A DNA stretch of 11,828 bases from Phycisphaeraceae bacterium (GCA_029260675.1 JAJDCV010000350.1:1-11828); one strand, 5' to 3'. Positions 1 through 5,879 are shown, numbered from the stretch's first letter. Program-made: numbers and translations. Notes: generated from the letters alone by a model not told the origin.

Positions 1-1317
1 GGCAGGCCGCAGATAGTGACCGCGGTACGCATCGACCTGACCGCTGCCGGCATCGGCTTCACGTCCACACCGTCCAACGGCGTCGCCCCGTTGGACACGT
101 TGTCACAGACGGCTACCCAGTTCCTCAACGCCACCTCGGCACAGGTCGCTATCAACACCAGCTTCTACACGCCCTGCTGTTCAGGCCCGCAAAACAAAGA
201 CATCGTCGGGCTGGCCGTGACCGACGGTAACCTTGTCTCCCCCGCACAGCCCGAGGCGCGCGCCGCGCTGTTGATCGATACGCTTAACGACGCATCGTTT
301 GTCAACACCGTGGACGATGTATTTTCGCTCGCCGGAGTCGATACCGCGTTCGCGGGATCGAACTTTGTCCTGGGCGTTGGCCGTGACATACCGACCAGCG
401 CCGACACGATCCACCCCGCACGGACGCTGGTCGGGCTGGGCGACCGTGACACGCCCGAGGACCATAAACTGCTGTACCTGGTGACGATCGATACGGGCCT
501 GCCCGGGATCAGCGACGGGGCGACCCGCCGAGAGTCCGCCCAGTGGTTGATGCGCCTCGGTGCTCATACCGGAGTGAACCTCGACGGCGGCGGCTCAACC
601 GTGATGGTGGCGCACAACCCGAGCGACAACAGCGTGACCCGGCTCAACGCCAAGCTTGGCGGCGAGCGATCAAACGCCAACCACCTGGGGGTGTTTGCTT
701 CACCAATTGCCGGCCCGCAGACACCGCTATTTACCCCCCTGTGGTTTGCGGGTCTGCCGGACAACTCGGTCGCTGATTTCTCGGCCGAAGATGCACAGAT
801 GAACCCGGCGCCCGGCAGTCCGTCGGTGTTGGATGACGATTATTACTTTGCCGGTGTTTACCCCGACCCTGTGGGGGTGGTGACACAGGACGAACCGCTT
901 GTGAATCTGGAGCGTGCGGTCATCCGATTTGACCCACCCAACGACACCGAGTTGCGGTTCCATTTCGACCTGTTGCCCGAGTTGGCCGACCCGCGGACCG
1001 AGTTCCGCTACCTGACCGCGATCTTCCAACAGGACGGGACGGGTACCAAGTCCCTAGACTTAGAGATTCTTCTAAACGGCGTGTCGGTCGATACCCCATC
1101 GCTGACACAAGGCGACACCTACACCTCTCTGAGTTTCACCGGCGCACTCCCAGGTTCCAACACACTGACCATCAGGCAGATCGGTGGGGATGCGCTGTGG
1201 ACCAACTTCGATTTCCATCGTCTTGATATCAGGGCGGTCCCCGAACCGACCACGGGTGCCGTGATAGTGTGGTTGACCCTTGCATTGGTTTGGAAACGAT
1301 CACAGGCAGCCAAATAA
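1..1317 (+). CDS. Phosphodiester glycosidase-like exported protein with PEP-CTERM tail, 5' end cut by window
   Basis: The reading frame is open from base 1 and the protein starts in mid-domain, so the true start and signal peptide lie outside the window; the GTG at 16 is not a convincing start. The first ~230 residues resemble the NAGPA/phosphodiester glycosidase fold (once DUF2233): an RIDL strand near the start, AINTSFY (about 148-168) in place of the family's AINGGFF, and the hallmark NLDGGGST at 577-600. Such enzymes cleave sugar phosphodiesters, for example uncovering mannose-6-phosphate, and some bacterial members act on exopolysaccharides; the substrate here is unknown. The next ~180 residues look like a beta-rich, possibly carbohydrate-binding domain, not recognised. 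The end (1237-1314) is a PEP-CTERM signal: VPEPT, a hydrophobic helix, then KRSQAAK, used for exosortase-dependent surface sorting. It converges with rplQ and is probably unrelated to the ribosomal cluster. Stop TAA at 1315-1317. Confidence 0.82.
   Translation, partial: GRPQIVTAVRIDLTAAGIGFTSTPSNGVAPLDTLSQTATQFLNATSAQVAINTSFYTPCCSGPQNKDIVGLAVTDGNLVSPAQPEARAALLIDTLNDASFVNTVDDVFSLAGVDTAFAGSNFVLGVGRDIPTSADTIHPARTLVGLGDRDTPEDHKLLYLVTIDTGLPGISDGATRRESAQWLMRLGAHTGVNLDGGGSTVMVAHNPSDNSVTRLNAKLGGERSNANHLGVFASPIAGPQTPLFTPLWFAGLPDNSVADFSAEDAQMNPAPGSPSVLDDDYYFAGVYPDPVGVVTQDEPLVNLERAVIRFDPPNDTELRFHFDLLPELADPRTEFRYLTAIFQQDGTGTKSLDLEILLNGVSVDTPSLTQGDTYTSLSFTGALPGSNTLTIRQIGGDALWTNFDFHRLDIRAVPEPTTGAVIVWLTLALVWKRSQAAK
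1237..1314 (+). other. PEP-CTERM sorting signal
   Basis: The last 26 codons encode VPEPT, then about 14 hydrophobic residues (TGAVIVWLTLALVW), then a short basic tail KRSQAAK. This order matches the PEP-CTERM signal recognised by exosortase (EpsH family). It implies that the protein is exported and then cut and attached or released at the cell surface. No exosortase gene is in the window. Confidence 0.85.
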
Positions 1318-1358
1318 AACACAGGCTCGCCACAGTGGAAACATGCCCTGCCTCAAAT

Positions 1359-1386
1359 GAAAAAGGCCGACCATCATGGCCGGCCC
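1359..1386 (-). terminator. Rho-independent terminator after rplQ
   Basis: Bases 1365-1385 form a near-perfect inverted repeat (GGCCG...CGGCC). Read on the minus strand it gives a 9-base-pair stem with one G-U pair and a three-base loop, followed directly by five U (plus-strand A at 1360-1364). On the plus strand the same position is an A-C mismatch and no long T tract follows, so the signal mainly ends the ribosomal transcript, 36 bases past the rplQ stop. It may also help end the converging plus-strand gene. Confidence 0.8.
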
Positions 1387-1421
1387 TGTTTCGAATGAGG
1401 TTACACCAAAGTAAAGCGGTG

Positions 1422-2063
1422 TTATTTCGATTTTTCTTCTTCGGTAGCTTCGGCTTCCGGCTGGGCCTGCTCGGTGGCCAGCTGCTCTTCAGCGGGGGCC
1501 TCGGCTTCGACTTCTGCTTCGGGCTCGGCGACGGCCGCCCCACCCTTACGCAACGCGGCGGCACGCTCCATCCGCTTGTTCGCCTTGTCACGACGACGCG
1601 AGTACTGGCCGGAGACCTGCGGGCCCGACTCGTCACCGCCGCCGACCAGTTGCAGCACGCACAGCGACGATCCGTCACCGATGCGGTGCTTGGCCAGCTT
1701 GATGATCCGGGTGTAACCGCCGGTACGGTCGGCGTACTTCGGGGCGATTTCATCGAACAGGACCTTGACGACCTTCGGCCCGCCGGTGATCTCGCCGTAC
1801 TTGTTACGCTCGATCGCGGGGTCGTCCTCGCTCTTGATCATGATCCGGTCGCCGATCATCTTGATGACGCGGCGACGGTTGGCCAGGTCGCCTTTCTTGG
1901 CGGCCGTGATCAGCTTCTCGACGAATGGCACGACGCTCTTGGCCTTGGGGATCGTCGTGGTGATCTGCCCGTGGGTGAACAGGGACACAGCCATGTTCCG
2001 CCACATCGCCATCCGGTGATTGGTATGACGTCCCAGCTTCCGCCCATAAACTCGGTGTCTCAT
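1422..2063 (-). CDS. rplQ: 50S ribosomal protein L17 with long acidic tail
   Basis: L17 lines the large subunit near the peptide exit. The N-terminus MRHRVYGRKLGR and the following HR.AMWRNMA, ITTT..KAK and FVEKLIT segments are typical of the family. The core runs to about residue 140. It is followed by a basic stretch (SRRRDKANKRMERAAALRK, about 155-173) and an Ala/Glu/Pro-rich acidic tail to residue 213. E. coli L17 is about 127 residues, so the tail is a large addition. The ATG at 2061-2063 has AAGGAG (2071-2076) seven bases upstream. As in the classical alpha operon it is the last gene, after rpoA, and is followed by a terminator. The 168-base gap from rpoA is longer than usual. Confidence 0.97.
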   Translation of the reverse strand: MRHRVYGRKLGRHTNHRMAMWRNMAVSLFTHGQITTTIPKAKSVVPFVEKLITAAKKGDLANRRRVIKMIGDRIMIKSEDDPAIERNKYGEITGGPKVVKVLFDEIAPKYADRTGGYTRIIKLAKHRIGDGSSLCVLQLVGGGDESGPQVSGQYSRRRDKANKRMERAAALRKGGAAVAEPEAEVEAEAPAEEQLATEQAQPEAEATEEEKSK

Positions 2064-2120
2064 CGTGAAGCTCCTTATCTTGACCGCGAGACGGGTGAGA
2101 CGCCGTCCCGCGAAGCCACT

Positions 2121-2224
2121 CCCGCCCGGTGTTTAAAACACGAAAGGCGGGGCAATTTAGGTCCCACACGGGACCGGGGCGTGATGGCCCCAATGAGTCA
2201 TTCAAGGGTGCGATACACCCTTGA
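2121..2224 (-). other. Cluster of inverted repeats in the rpoA-rplQ gap
   Basis: Four short inverted repeats sit in the 168-base gap: CAAGGGTG/CACCCTTG (2203-2223, extended to nine pairs by 2202/2224, loop CGATA), GGGGC/GCCCC (2176-2191), GTCCC/GGGAC (2161-2174), and CCCGCC/GGCGGG (2121-2126 with 2146-2151) enclosing GTGTTT/AAACAC (2129-2141). The first lies seven bases past the rpoA stop. None is followed by a T run on the minus strand, so simple termination is not supported. They could guide RNA processing, stability or translation of rplQ; function unknown. Confidence 0.55.
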
Positions 2225-2231
2225 TGGTTTA

Positions 2232-3233
2232 TCACACGCTCGCGGGCTGGATCTCGGCGGGCAGTTCCATCCCCAGGGTCAGGCCCATATCCGTGAGCTT
2301 ACGTTTCACTTCACGCAGCGACGTCTTACCGAAGCTGCGGACCTTCAGCAGATCGGCCTCGGTGTGAACAACTAACTCGGCGACGGTCGAGATGTTCGCC
2401 GTCTCCAGGCAGTTGTTCGCACGCACGGACAGGTCCAGATCGTTGAGGTTCATCTTGAACTTGCGGATCTGCTCCTCGTCGACACGGGCCGCCGCCGCGG
2501 CGGACTCGCTGGCGGTCGCTTCGCCCAGCTCGAAGAACTGCACGAACGGGTTGAGGTGCTTGCGGAGGATCTTGGCCGCCTCGACCAGCGCCATCTCAGG
2601 CGTCACGGTCCCGTTGGTCCAGATCTCCAACGCCAGCTTATCGAAGTTGGTCTTCTGACCGACACGGGTGTCCTCGACCTTGTAGCGGACCCGGGTCACC
2701 GGCGAGAAGATCGCATCGACCGGGATCAAACCGATCTCCTGCTCGCCGGGGTTGTCGTAGTGCTCGCTGGCCGGGACGTAGCCTCGGCCCTTCTCGACGT
2801 GGAACTCGATGTCGAAGTCGATCTGCTTGGTCAGCGTCGCCAGGATCAGGTCCTTGGTGTGGATCGTGATGGAGGTGTCGGCCTCGATCAGGTCGCAGGT
2901 CACCTCGCCGGGGCCCTCGGCCTGGAGCCGCATGGTCTTGGGCTCTTCGGAATCAAGCGAGACGACGATGTCCTTGATGTTCAGGAGGATGTCGGTCGCG
3001 TCTTCCTGCACGCCTTCGAGGCTGGTGAACTCGTGCTGAGCGCCCTTGATCTTGACCGCCGAGATCGCCGCGCCTTCCAGGCTCGACAGCAGGATGCGCC
3101 GCAGGCTGTTGCCGACGGTCGTGCCGAAGCCGCGCTCGAACGGCTCCACGCTGAATTTGCCGTAGGTATCGGTGTTCGCCGGGTCGGCGATTACACGGTG
3201 GGGAAGTTCCAGTCCACGCCATCTGATTCTCAT
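2232..3233 (-). CDS. rpoA: DNA-directed RNA polymerase subunit alpha
   Basis: Alpha forms the dimer on which RNA polymerase assembles and contacts promoter DNA and activators. The N-terminal domain has the family signature EPFERGFGTTVGNSLRRILL (about residues 29-48) and EGVQED. A flexible acidic/Ala-rich linker (about 236-255) leads to the C-terminal domain, with LSVRANNCL (containing the DNA-binding Arg equivalent to E. coli Arg265) and the helix-hairpin-helix KVRSFGKTSLREVKRKL. At 333 residues it is of normal length. The ATG at 3231-3233 is chosen because GGAG (3240-3243) lies six bases upstream; a TTG at 3245 would place the ribosome-binding site inside the gene. rpsD, often just upstream in this operon, is absent. 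Confidence 0.97.
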   Translation of the reverse strand: MRIRWRGLELPHRVIADPANTDTYGKFSVEPFERGFGTTVGNSLRRILLSSLEGAAISAVKIKGAQHEFTSLEGVQEDATDILLNIKDIVVSLDSEEPKTMRLQAEGPGEVTCDLIEADTSITIHTKDLILATLTKQIDFDIEFHVEKGRGYVPASEHYDNPGEQEIGLIPVDAIFSPVTRVRYKVEDTRVGQKTNFDKLALEIWTNGTVTPEMALVEAAKILRKHLNPFVQFFELGEATASESAAAAARVDEEQIRKFKMNLNDLDLSVRANNCLETANISTVAELVVHTEADLLKVRSFGKTSLREVKRKLTDMGLTLGMELPAEIQPASV

Positions 3234-3239
3234 GATGAT

Positions 3240-3243
3240 CTCC
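3240..3243 (-). promoter_or_regulatory. Ribosome-binding site fixing the rpoA start
   Basis: The minus strand reads TTTGGAGATCATCATG. GGAG sits six bases before the ATG at 3233, which settles the start there rather than at the in-frame TTG (3245). Confidence 0.75.
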
Positions 3244-3250
3244 AAATCGT

Positions 3251-3310
3251 TCCAGCAGCCCTTAGTGAGGGAAACGCCCGGGGCTTATCGCGTGCCGATC
3301 CGCTGCTGGA
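3251..3310 (-). other. Long-range stem-loop in the rpoA leader
   Basis: TCCAGCAGC at 3251-3259 is exactly complementary to GCTGCTGGA at 3302-3310, a nine-pair stem closing a 42-base loop. Inside the loop are smaller pairings (CCT 3260-3262 with AGG 3268-3270; a GCCC/GGGC palindrome at 3276-3284). On the rpoA transcript the stem ends seven bases before the GGAG ribosome-binding site, a position where folding could affect initiation. The region takes the place where rpsD is often found. Whether it is regulatory is inference. Confidence 0.5.
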
Positions 3311-3406
3311 CGGTCGGCGGCTTCTGTTCCCAGGGCGGGAGTAAGCGGTTTGATTACACAACACCGGCTGACGCAACCCACGAAAGACAGGGCGCGTCTC
3401 CGGGGG

Positions 3407-3784
3407 TCACACGCGGCGGCGCTTGCGGGGCCGGCACCCGTTGTGCGGGATCGGGGTGTGGTCTTCGACGGCCGTGATCTTGATGCCGTTGGCCTGCAGC
3501 CCGGTGACGGCGGACTCACGGCCGGAACCTGCGCCACGGATCCTGACCTCGACCTCATGCACACCAAACTTCTTCGCGGCCGCGGCGGCCTCCTCGGCGG
3601 CGCGGGTCGCGGCGAACGGGGTGCTCTTACGTGAGCCCTTGAACCCGGCGCTCCCGGCCGAAGCCTGGCACAGCGTCTCGCCGTTCACGTCGGTGATGGT
3701 GATCAGGGTGTTGTTGAATGTCGCCTTGATGTGGGCGATCCCACGGGAGACGTTCTTGCGGATCTTCTTGGTCTTCTTGGCCAT
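3407..3784 (-). CDS. rpsK: 30S ribosomal protein S11
   Basis: S11 lies on the small-subunit platform, where it helps hold messenger RNA near the exit (E) site. The protein shows the family features in order: KNVSRGIAHIKATFNNTLIT (residues about 10-29), AGSAGFKGSRKSTPFAA, the Ala-rich helix AATRAAEEAAAAAKKFG, the RIRGAGSGRE motif, and the C-terminal HNGCRPRKRRRV. At 125 residues it is full length. The ATG at 3782-3784 is preceded by GAGG seven bases upstream. It lies between rpsM and rpoA as expected, but 252 bases separate it from rpsM and 173 from rpoA; the latter gap is where rpsD is missing. Confidence 0.98.
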   Translation of the reverse strand: MAKKTKKIRKNVSRGIAHIKATFNNTLITITDVNGETLCQASAGSAGFKGSRKSTPFAATRAAEEAAAAAKKFGVHEVEVRIRGAGSGRESAVTGLQANGIKITAVEDHTPIPHNGCRPRKRRRV

Positions 3785-3807
3785 GTGCTTTCCTCGAAGT
3801 TCGTGGC

Positions 3808-4040
3808 GTTGCCGGCTTTCCCATTCTCAAACGGGCGGGCAACTGGCTTCGGTTCTCTCGCCCGGGCACGCGCCCGAGACTTTTATTCTTGCCTGTTCCC
3901 AATCGGCCTGCGACCGTATGCTGCCGTTCGGTCGATCCCCAGGCAGAGCCGGGGGCTTAGGGTTGAGCGCCGCCTGGGGGCGGCGGTTAAACGATTGCTG
4001 CGCAATCCGTGGCTTCGCCACGAGTAGCACAGGGTGCTAC
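3808..4040 (-). other. Dense cluster of inverted repeats between rpsM and rpsK
   Basis: This 252-base gap holds at least eight inverted repeats: GTTGCC/GGCAAC (3808-3843), GGGC/GCCC (3864-3875), CGACCG/CGGTCG (3911-3934), the palindromic element copy at 3935-3962, a seven-pair hairpin at 3968-3985, then three perfect hairpins back to back with three-base loops: 3993-4007 (GATTGC/GCAATC), 4008-4022 (CGTGGC/GCCACG) and 4024-4040 (GTAGCAC/GTGCTAC). The last includes the rpsM stop codon. No T run follows on the minus strand. Possible roles are RNA processing or protection, or the gap may be a landing site for small repeats; unknown. Confidence 0.6.
3935..3962. repeat. Copy 1 of a 28-base palindromic repeat
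   Basis: The sequence ATCCCC..GGCA.AGCC to AGGG matches 4684-4711 at 25 of 28 bases, in the same orientation. Its CCCC.GGC / GCC.GGGG arms form a hairpin with one mismatch (3941/3951) and a three-base loop. It lies in the rpsM-rpsK gap. Confidence 0.6.
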
Positions 4041-4420
4041 TTCATGCCCTTGACCGACTTCTTGCCGGCAACGGTACGCTTGCGGCCCTTACGGGTACGG
4101 GCGTTGGTCTGGGTACGCTGACCACGCACGGGTAGACCCCGGCGGTGGCGGTCGCCACGGTACGAGCGGATATCACGCAGCCGACTGATGTTCTGCGAGA
4201 CCTGACGACGCAGGGCCCCCTCGACCACCAGCTTCTCCTCGATGATCCCACCGACCTGGGCCAGCTGATCTTCCGACAGGGTGTTGGCGCGGGCCTGGCC
4301 TTCCAGACCGGCCTCCTTGACGATGTCTTCAGCGATCTTCGGCCCGATGCCGTAGATATAACGCAATGCGATACGGATCGGTTTGTTGTCCGGGATGTCG
4401 ACGCCAGAGATACGGGGCAT
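4037..4420 (-). CDS. rpsM: 30S ribosomal protein S13
   Basis: S13 sits in the head of the small subunit, contacts the P-site tRNA and forms a bridge to the large subunit. It begins MPRISGVDIPDNKPI, followed by the helix-two-turn-helix segment ALRYIYGIGPKIAEDI, and has the C-terminal RNA-binding signature RHRRGLPVRGQRT then NARTRKG, ending in a basic tail (KKSVKGMK) that reaches toward tRNA. At 127 residues it is of normal size. The ATG at 4418-4420 has only a weak upstream ribosome-binding site (GGAA). The region upstream is filled with seven-base repeats. In E. coli the rpsM leader is the target of S4 autoregulation; S4 is not encoded here, so that mode is unlikely in the same form. Confidence 0.98.
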   Translation of the reverse strand: MPRISGVDIPDNKPIRIALRYIYGIGPKIAEDIVKEAGLEGQARANTLSEDQLAQVGGIIEEKLVVEGALRRQVSQNISRLRDIRSYRGDRHRRGLPVRGQRTQTNARTRKGRKRTVAGKKSVKGMK

Positions 4421-4430
4421 GGTTCGTTCC

Positions 4431-4479
4431 AGGGTTCGGGGTCTAGGGTCTTGGGTTCAGGGTCTAGGGAGCGGGGTTC
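4431..4479 (+). repeat. Seven tandem heptamers, consensus RGGGTYY
   Basis: Seven consecutive seven-base units fill this stretch, starting AGGGTTC, GGGGTCT, AGGGTCT and ending GGGGTTC. Positions 2-4 are always GGG; the sixth unit (AGGGAGC) departs from the consensus at position 5. The array starts 11 bases upstream of the rpsM start codon, so it lies in the rpsM leader. A facing array of the complementary type is at 4513-4547. Confidence 0.7.
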
Positions 4480-4512
4480 AGTCGTGGTAAGTTGAGTCAG
4501 AGGTACAGGCCT

Positions 4513-4547
4513 CAAGCCCGATCCCTGATCTCCGTACCCTGAACCCT
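4513..4547 (-). repeat. Five tandem heptamers, inverted relative to 4431-4479
   Basis: Five seven-base units read CAAGCCC, GATCCCT, GATCTCC, GTACCCT, GAACCCT on the plus strand, i.e. the AGGGTTC type on the minus strand. With the array at 4431-4479 they form an imperfect inverted repeat around a 33-base centre, able to fold into a long stem in the rpmJ-rpsM transcript. The last unit ends four bases before the rpmJ stop. Confidence 0.6.
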
Positions 4548-4551
4548 CCAC

Positions 4552-4665
4552 TCAGCCTTGCCGCTGCTTGTGCTTGGGGTTGGTGCAGATCACACGCACG
4601 ACGCCTTTACGCCGGATGACCTTGCAGTTTTCACATATCCGCTTGACGCTGCTTCGTACTTTCAT
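4552..4665 (-). CDS. rpmJ: 50S ribosomal protein L36
   Basis: This 37-residue protein is the smallest ribosomal protein, binding 23S rRNA late in large-subunit assembly. It begins MKVRSSVKRICENCKVIRR, then KGVVRVICTNPKHKQRQG. Cys11, Cys14, Cys27 and His32 make the zinc ribbon of the usual zinc-binding L36 type. The ATG at 4663-4665 has GGAGG (4674-4678) eight bases upstream, the clearest ribosome-binding site in the cluster. It sits between infA and rpsM, its usual place. The gap above it holds copy 2 of the palindromic repeat, and the gap below it holds the heptamer arrays. Confidence 0.96.
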   Translation of the reverse strand: MKVRSSVKRICENCKVIRRKGVVRVICTNPKHKQRQG

Positions 4666-4673
4666 CGTATTTG

Positions 4674-4678
4674 CCTCC
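4674..4678 (-). promoter_or_regulatory. Ribosome-binding site of rpmJ
   Basis: GGAGG on the minus strand, eight bases before the rpmJ ATG. It supports the start of this very short gene. The palindromic repeat (4684-4711) ends just upstream of it. Confidence 0.75.
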
Positions 4679-4683
4679 GACGC

Positions 4684-4711
4684 ATCCCCCGGCAAAGCCG
4701 GGGGCTAAGGG
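4684..4711. repeat. Copy 2 of a 28-base palindromic repeat
   Basis: CCCCCGGC (4686-4693) and GCCGGGGG (4697-4704) pair perfectly over eight bases with an AAA loop. The unit matches 3935-3962 at 25 of 28 bases. A second small hairpin, GGGG/CCCC at 4709-4722, adjoins it. It lies in the infA-rpmJ gap. No T run follows on the minus strand, so it is not a standard terminator; it resembles the REP class of dispersed palindromes. Confidence 0.65.
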
Positions 4712-4751
4712 GAAGAATCCCCAGTTATCATTGTTCCATTACCTGCTTGTA

Positions 4752-4967
4752 TCAGTGCCGGTACGTGATCCGTCCCTTGGTCAGGTCGTACGGGCTCAGT
4801 TCCACGGTCACCCGGTCACCCGGGAGGATGCGGATGTAAAACTTTCGCATCTTCCCGGAGATGTGGGCGATCATCTCGTGATCGTTTTCGAGCTTGACCC
4901 TGAACATCGCGTTGGGCAGCGCGTCGATCACTTCGCCTTCGAACTGGAGTTTGTCTTCTTTTGCCAC
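4752..4967 (-). CDS. infA: Translation initiation factor IF-1
   Basis: IF-1 binds the A site of the small subunit during initiation and works with IF-2 and IF-3. The 71-residue product begins (M)AKEDKLQFEGEVIDALPNAMF and continues with FRVKLENDHEMIAHISGKMRK, the OB-fold RNA-binding strands of the family, then GDRVTVELSPYDLTKGRITYR. E. coli IF-1 is 72 residues, so length fits. The start is GTG at 4965-4967, chosen by alignment with the family N-terminus; an upstream in-frame TTG (5024) would add 19 residues with no family counterpart. The ribosome-binding site is modest (GAGAG close to the start). It follows map by 64 bases and precedes rpmJ. Confidence 0.96.
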   Translation of the reverse strand: MAKEDKLQFEGEVIDALPNAMFRVKLENDHEMIAHISGKMRKFYIRILPGDRVTVELSPYDLTKGRITYRH

Positions 4968-5031
4968 GTACTCTCTTTTGCTCTGTTTCCAACCTCTATC
5001 TTTGCCGAGATCCGTCCCGGCCAATCTGCTT

Positions 5032-5820
5032 TCATCGTCCGTCGGTCAGGACGTCCGCGCCGTCGGCGGTGACGGCCACCGTGTGCTCGTAGTGAGCCGA
5101 CGGCTTGCGGTCCACCGTCACCACGGTCCATCCGTCCCGCAGCGTCCGAACCTCGTGTGAGCCCAGGTTGCACATCGGCTCGATCGCGAGCACGACGCCC
5201 TCCCGAAGCTCGATGTCGTTCTTGAGCAGGTCTCGGCTGACGAAGTTGGGAACCTGCGGCGGTTCGTGCATCTTCGATCCGATCCCGTGCCCCACGAAGT
5301 CTCGGACGACACTCATGCCCTGCGACTCCGCGTACGACTGCATCAATCTGGCGACCTGGCTCCACTTCTTGCCGGGCCGAATATTTTCTACCGCGATCGC
5401 GAGCACCCGCTCGGTCACCTCGCAAAGCTTGCGGGTCGCTGGTTCGACGTCGCCGACCAGAATCGTCGTCGCCGCGTCGCCGCACCACCCGTCGAATTCC
5501 ACACCGCAGTCAACCCCCACGATGTCCCCGTCCTTGATCTCCCGGTCGCCGGCGATCCCGTGAACGACTTCCTCGTTCACGCTGATGCACAGGTTCGACG
5601 GGAACGGCGTCGGCCCGGGGTAGCCCTTGAACAACCCCTTGCCGCCGGCCTCCGTGTATACACGGCAGCCCTCTTCGTCGATCTGCCGGGTGGTCACGCC
5701 CGGCTTGCAAAGCTCTCGGCACCGCTGGTGGACCTGTTGCACGATCCGTCCGGCGGCCCGCATTTTCTCAATCTCGTGCGGTTGCTTCCGCTTGATCCCG
5801 TTCAATCGCGAGTCCGCCAT
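5032..5820 (-). CDS. map: Methionine aminopeptidase, type I
   Basis: The enzyme removes the starting methionine from new proteins. It has the complete type I 'pita-bread' active site: with the ATG at 5820 as residue 1, the substrate-contacting His87 (VVHGI), metal ligands Asp104 (VGVDCG), Asp115 (CGDAATT), His178 (FVGHGIG), Glu214 (AIEP) and Glu245 (YEHTV), and the catalytic His185 (KMHEPP). Offsets from the E. coli residues (97, 108, 171, 204, 235) are 7 to 10 and steady, showing no internal loss. There is no N-terminal zinc-finger extension. The ATG at 5818-5820 gives 262 residues, close to the family; a TTG at 5847 is possible but no ribosome-binding site clearly separates them. It lies between secY and infA; adk, usual here in many bacteria, is absent. 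Confidence 0.95.
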   Translation of the reverse strand: MADSRLNGIKRKQPHEIEKMRAAGRIVQQVHQRCRELCKPGVTTRQIDEEGCRVYTEAGGKGLFKGYPGPTPFPSNLCISVNEEVVHGIAGDREIKDGDIVGVDCGVEFDGWCGDAATTILVGDVEPATRKLCEVTERVLAIAVENIRPGKKWSQVARLMQSYAESQGMSVVRDFVGHGIGSKMHEPPQVPNFVSRDLLKNDIELREGVVLAIEPMCNLGSHEVRTLRDGWTVVTVDRKPSAHYEHTVAVTADGADVLTDGR

Positions 5821-5859
5821 CTTAGCCGCATCCCGCGGGCCAGACAAATATCTTTCATC

Positions 5860-5879
5860 ACGGGGGTTACCGGGGGTTA
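5860..5879 (-). repeat. Ten-base tandem duplication covering the secY stop
   Basis: CGGGGGTTA occurs twice, at 5861-5869 and 5871-5879, with a ten-base period and 9 of 10 bases alike. The second copy supplies the TAA stop of secY on the minus strand. It looks like a small local duplication with no clear function. Confidence 0.5.

Noticed and set aside
1269..2375. Plus-strand open frame of 368 codons across rplQ
   Set aside because: It overlaps the end of the glycosidase gene, the terminator, and the antisense of rplQ and the end of rpoA; no domain seen.
2556..3344. Long plus-strand open frame across rpoA
   Set aside because: It is the antisense shadow of rpoA; the translation is low-complexity and rich in Asp, Leu, Val and Arg as expected from high-G+C antisense frames, with no known domain.
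3864..3890. GGGC/GCCC hairpin followed by CTTTTATTCTT as a plus-strand terminator
   Set aside because: No plus-strand gene lies upstream for it to end; on the minus strand the T-rich run is on the wrong side.
3880..3905. Possible internal promoter for rpsK-rpoA-rplQ (AT-rich AAGAATAAAAG on the minus strand)
   Set aside because: There is a loose TTGGGA upstream but no properly spaced -10 box; too weak to call without transcript data.
3423..4121. Plus-strand open frame over rpsK, the rpsK-rpsM gap and the end of rpsM
   Set aside because: Most of it is antisense to two ribosomal genes and the rest runs through the inverted repeats; no ribosome-binding site or family likeness.
4431..4547. Possible CRISPR array
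   Set aside because: Repeats are seven bases long and directly joined with no spacers of 30-40 bases and no cas genes near; this is a simple tandem repeat.
4968..5024. N-terminal extension of IF-1 from a TTG
   Set aside because: IF-1 is about 72 residues and starts MAKED in nearly all bacteria; the GTG at 4967 fits exactly.
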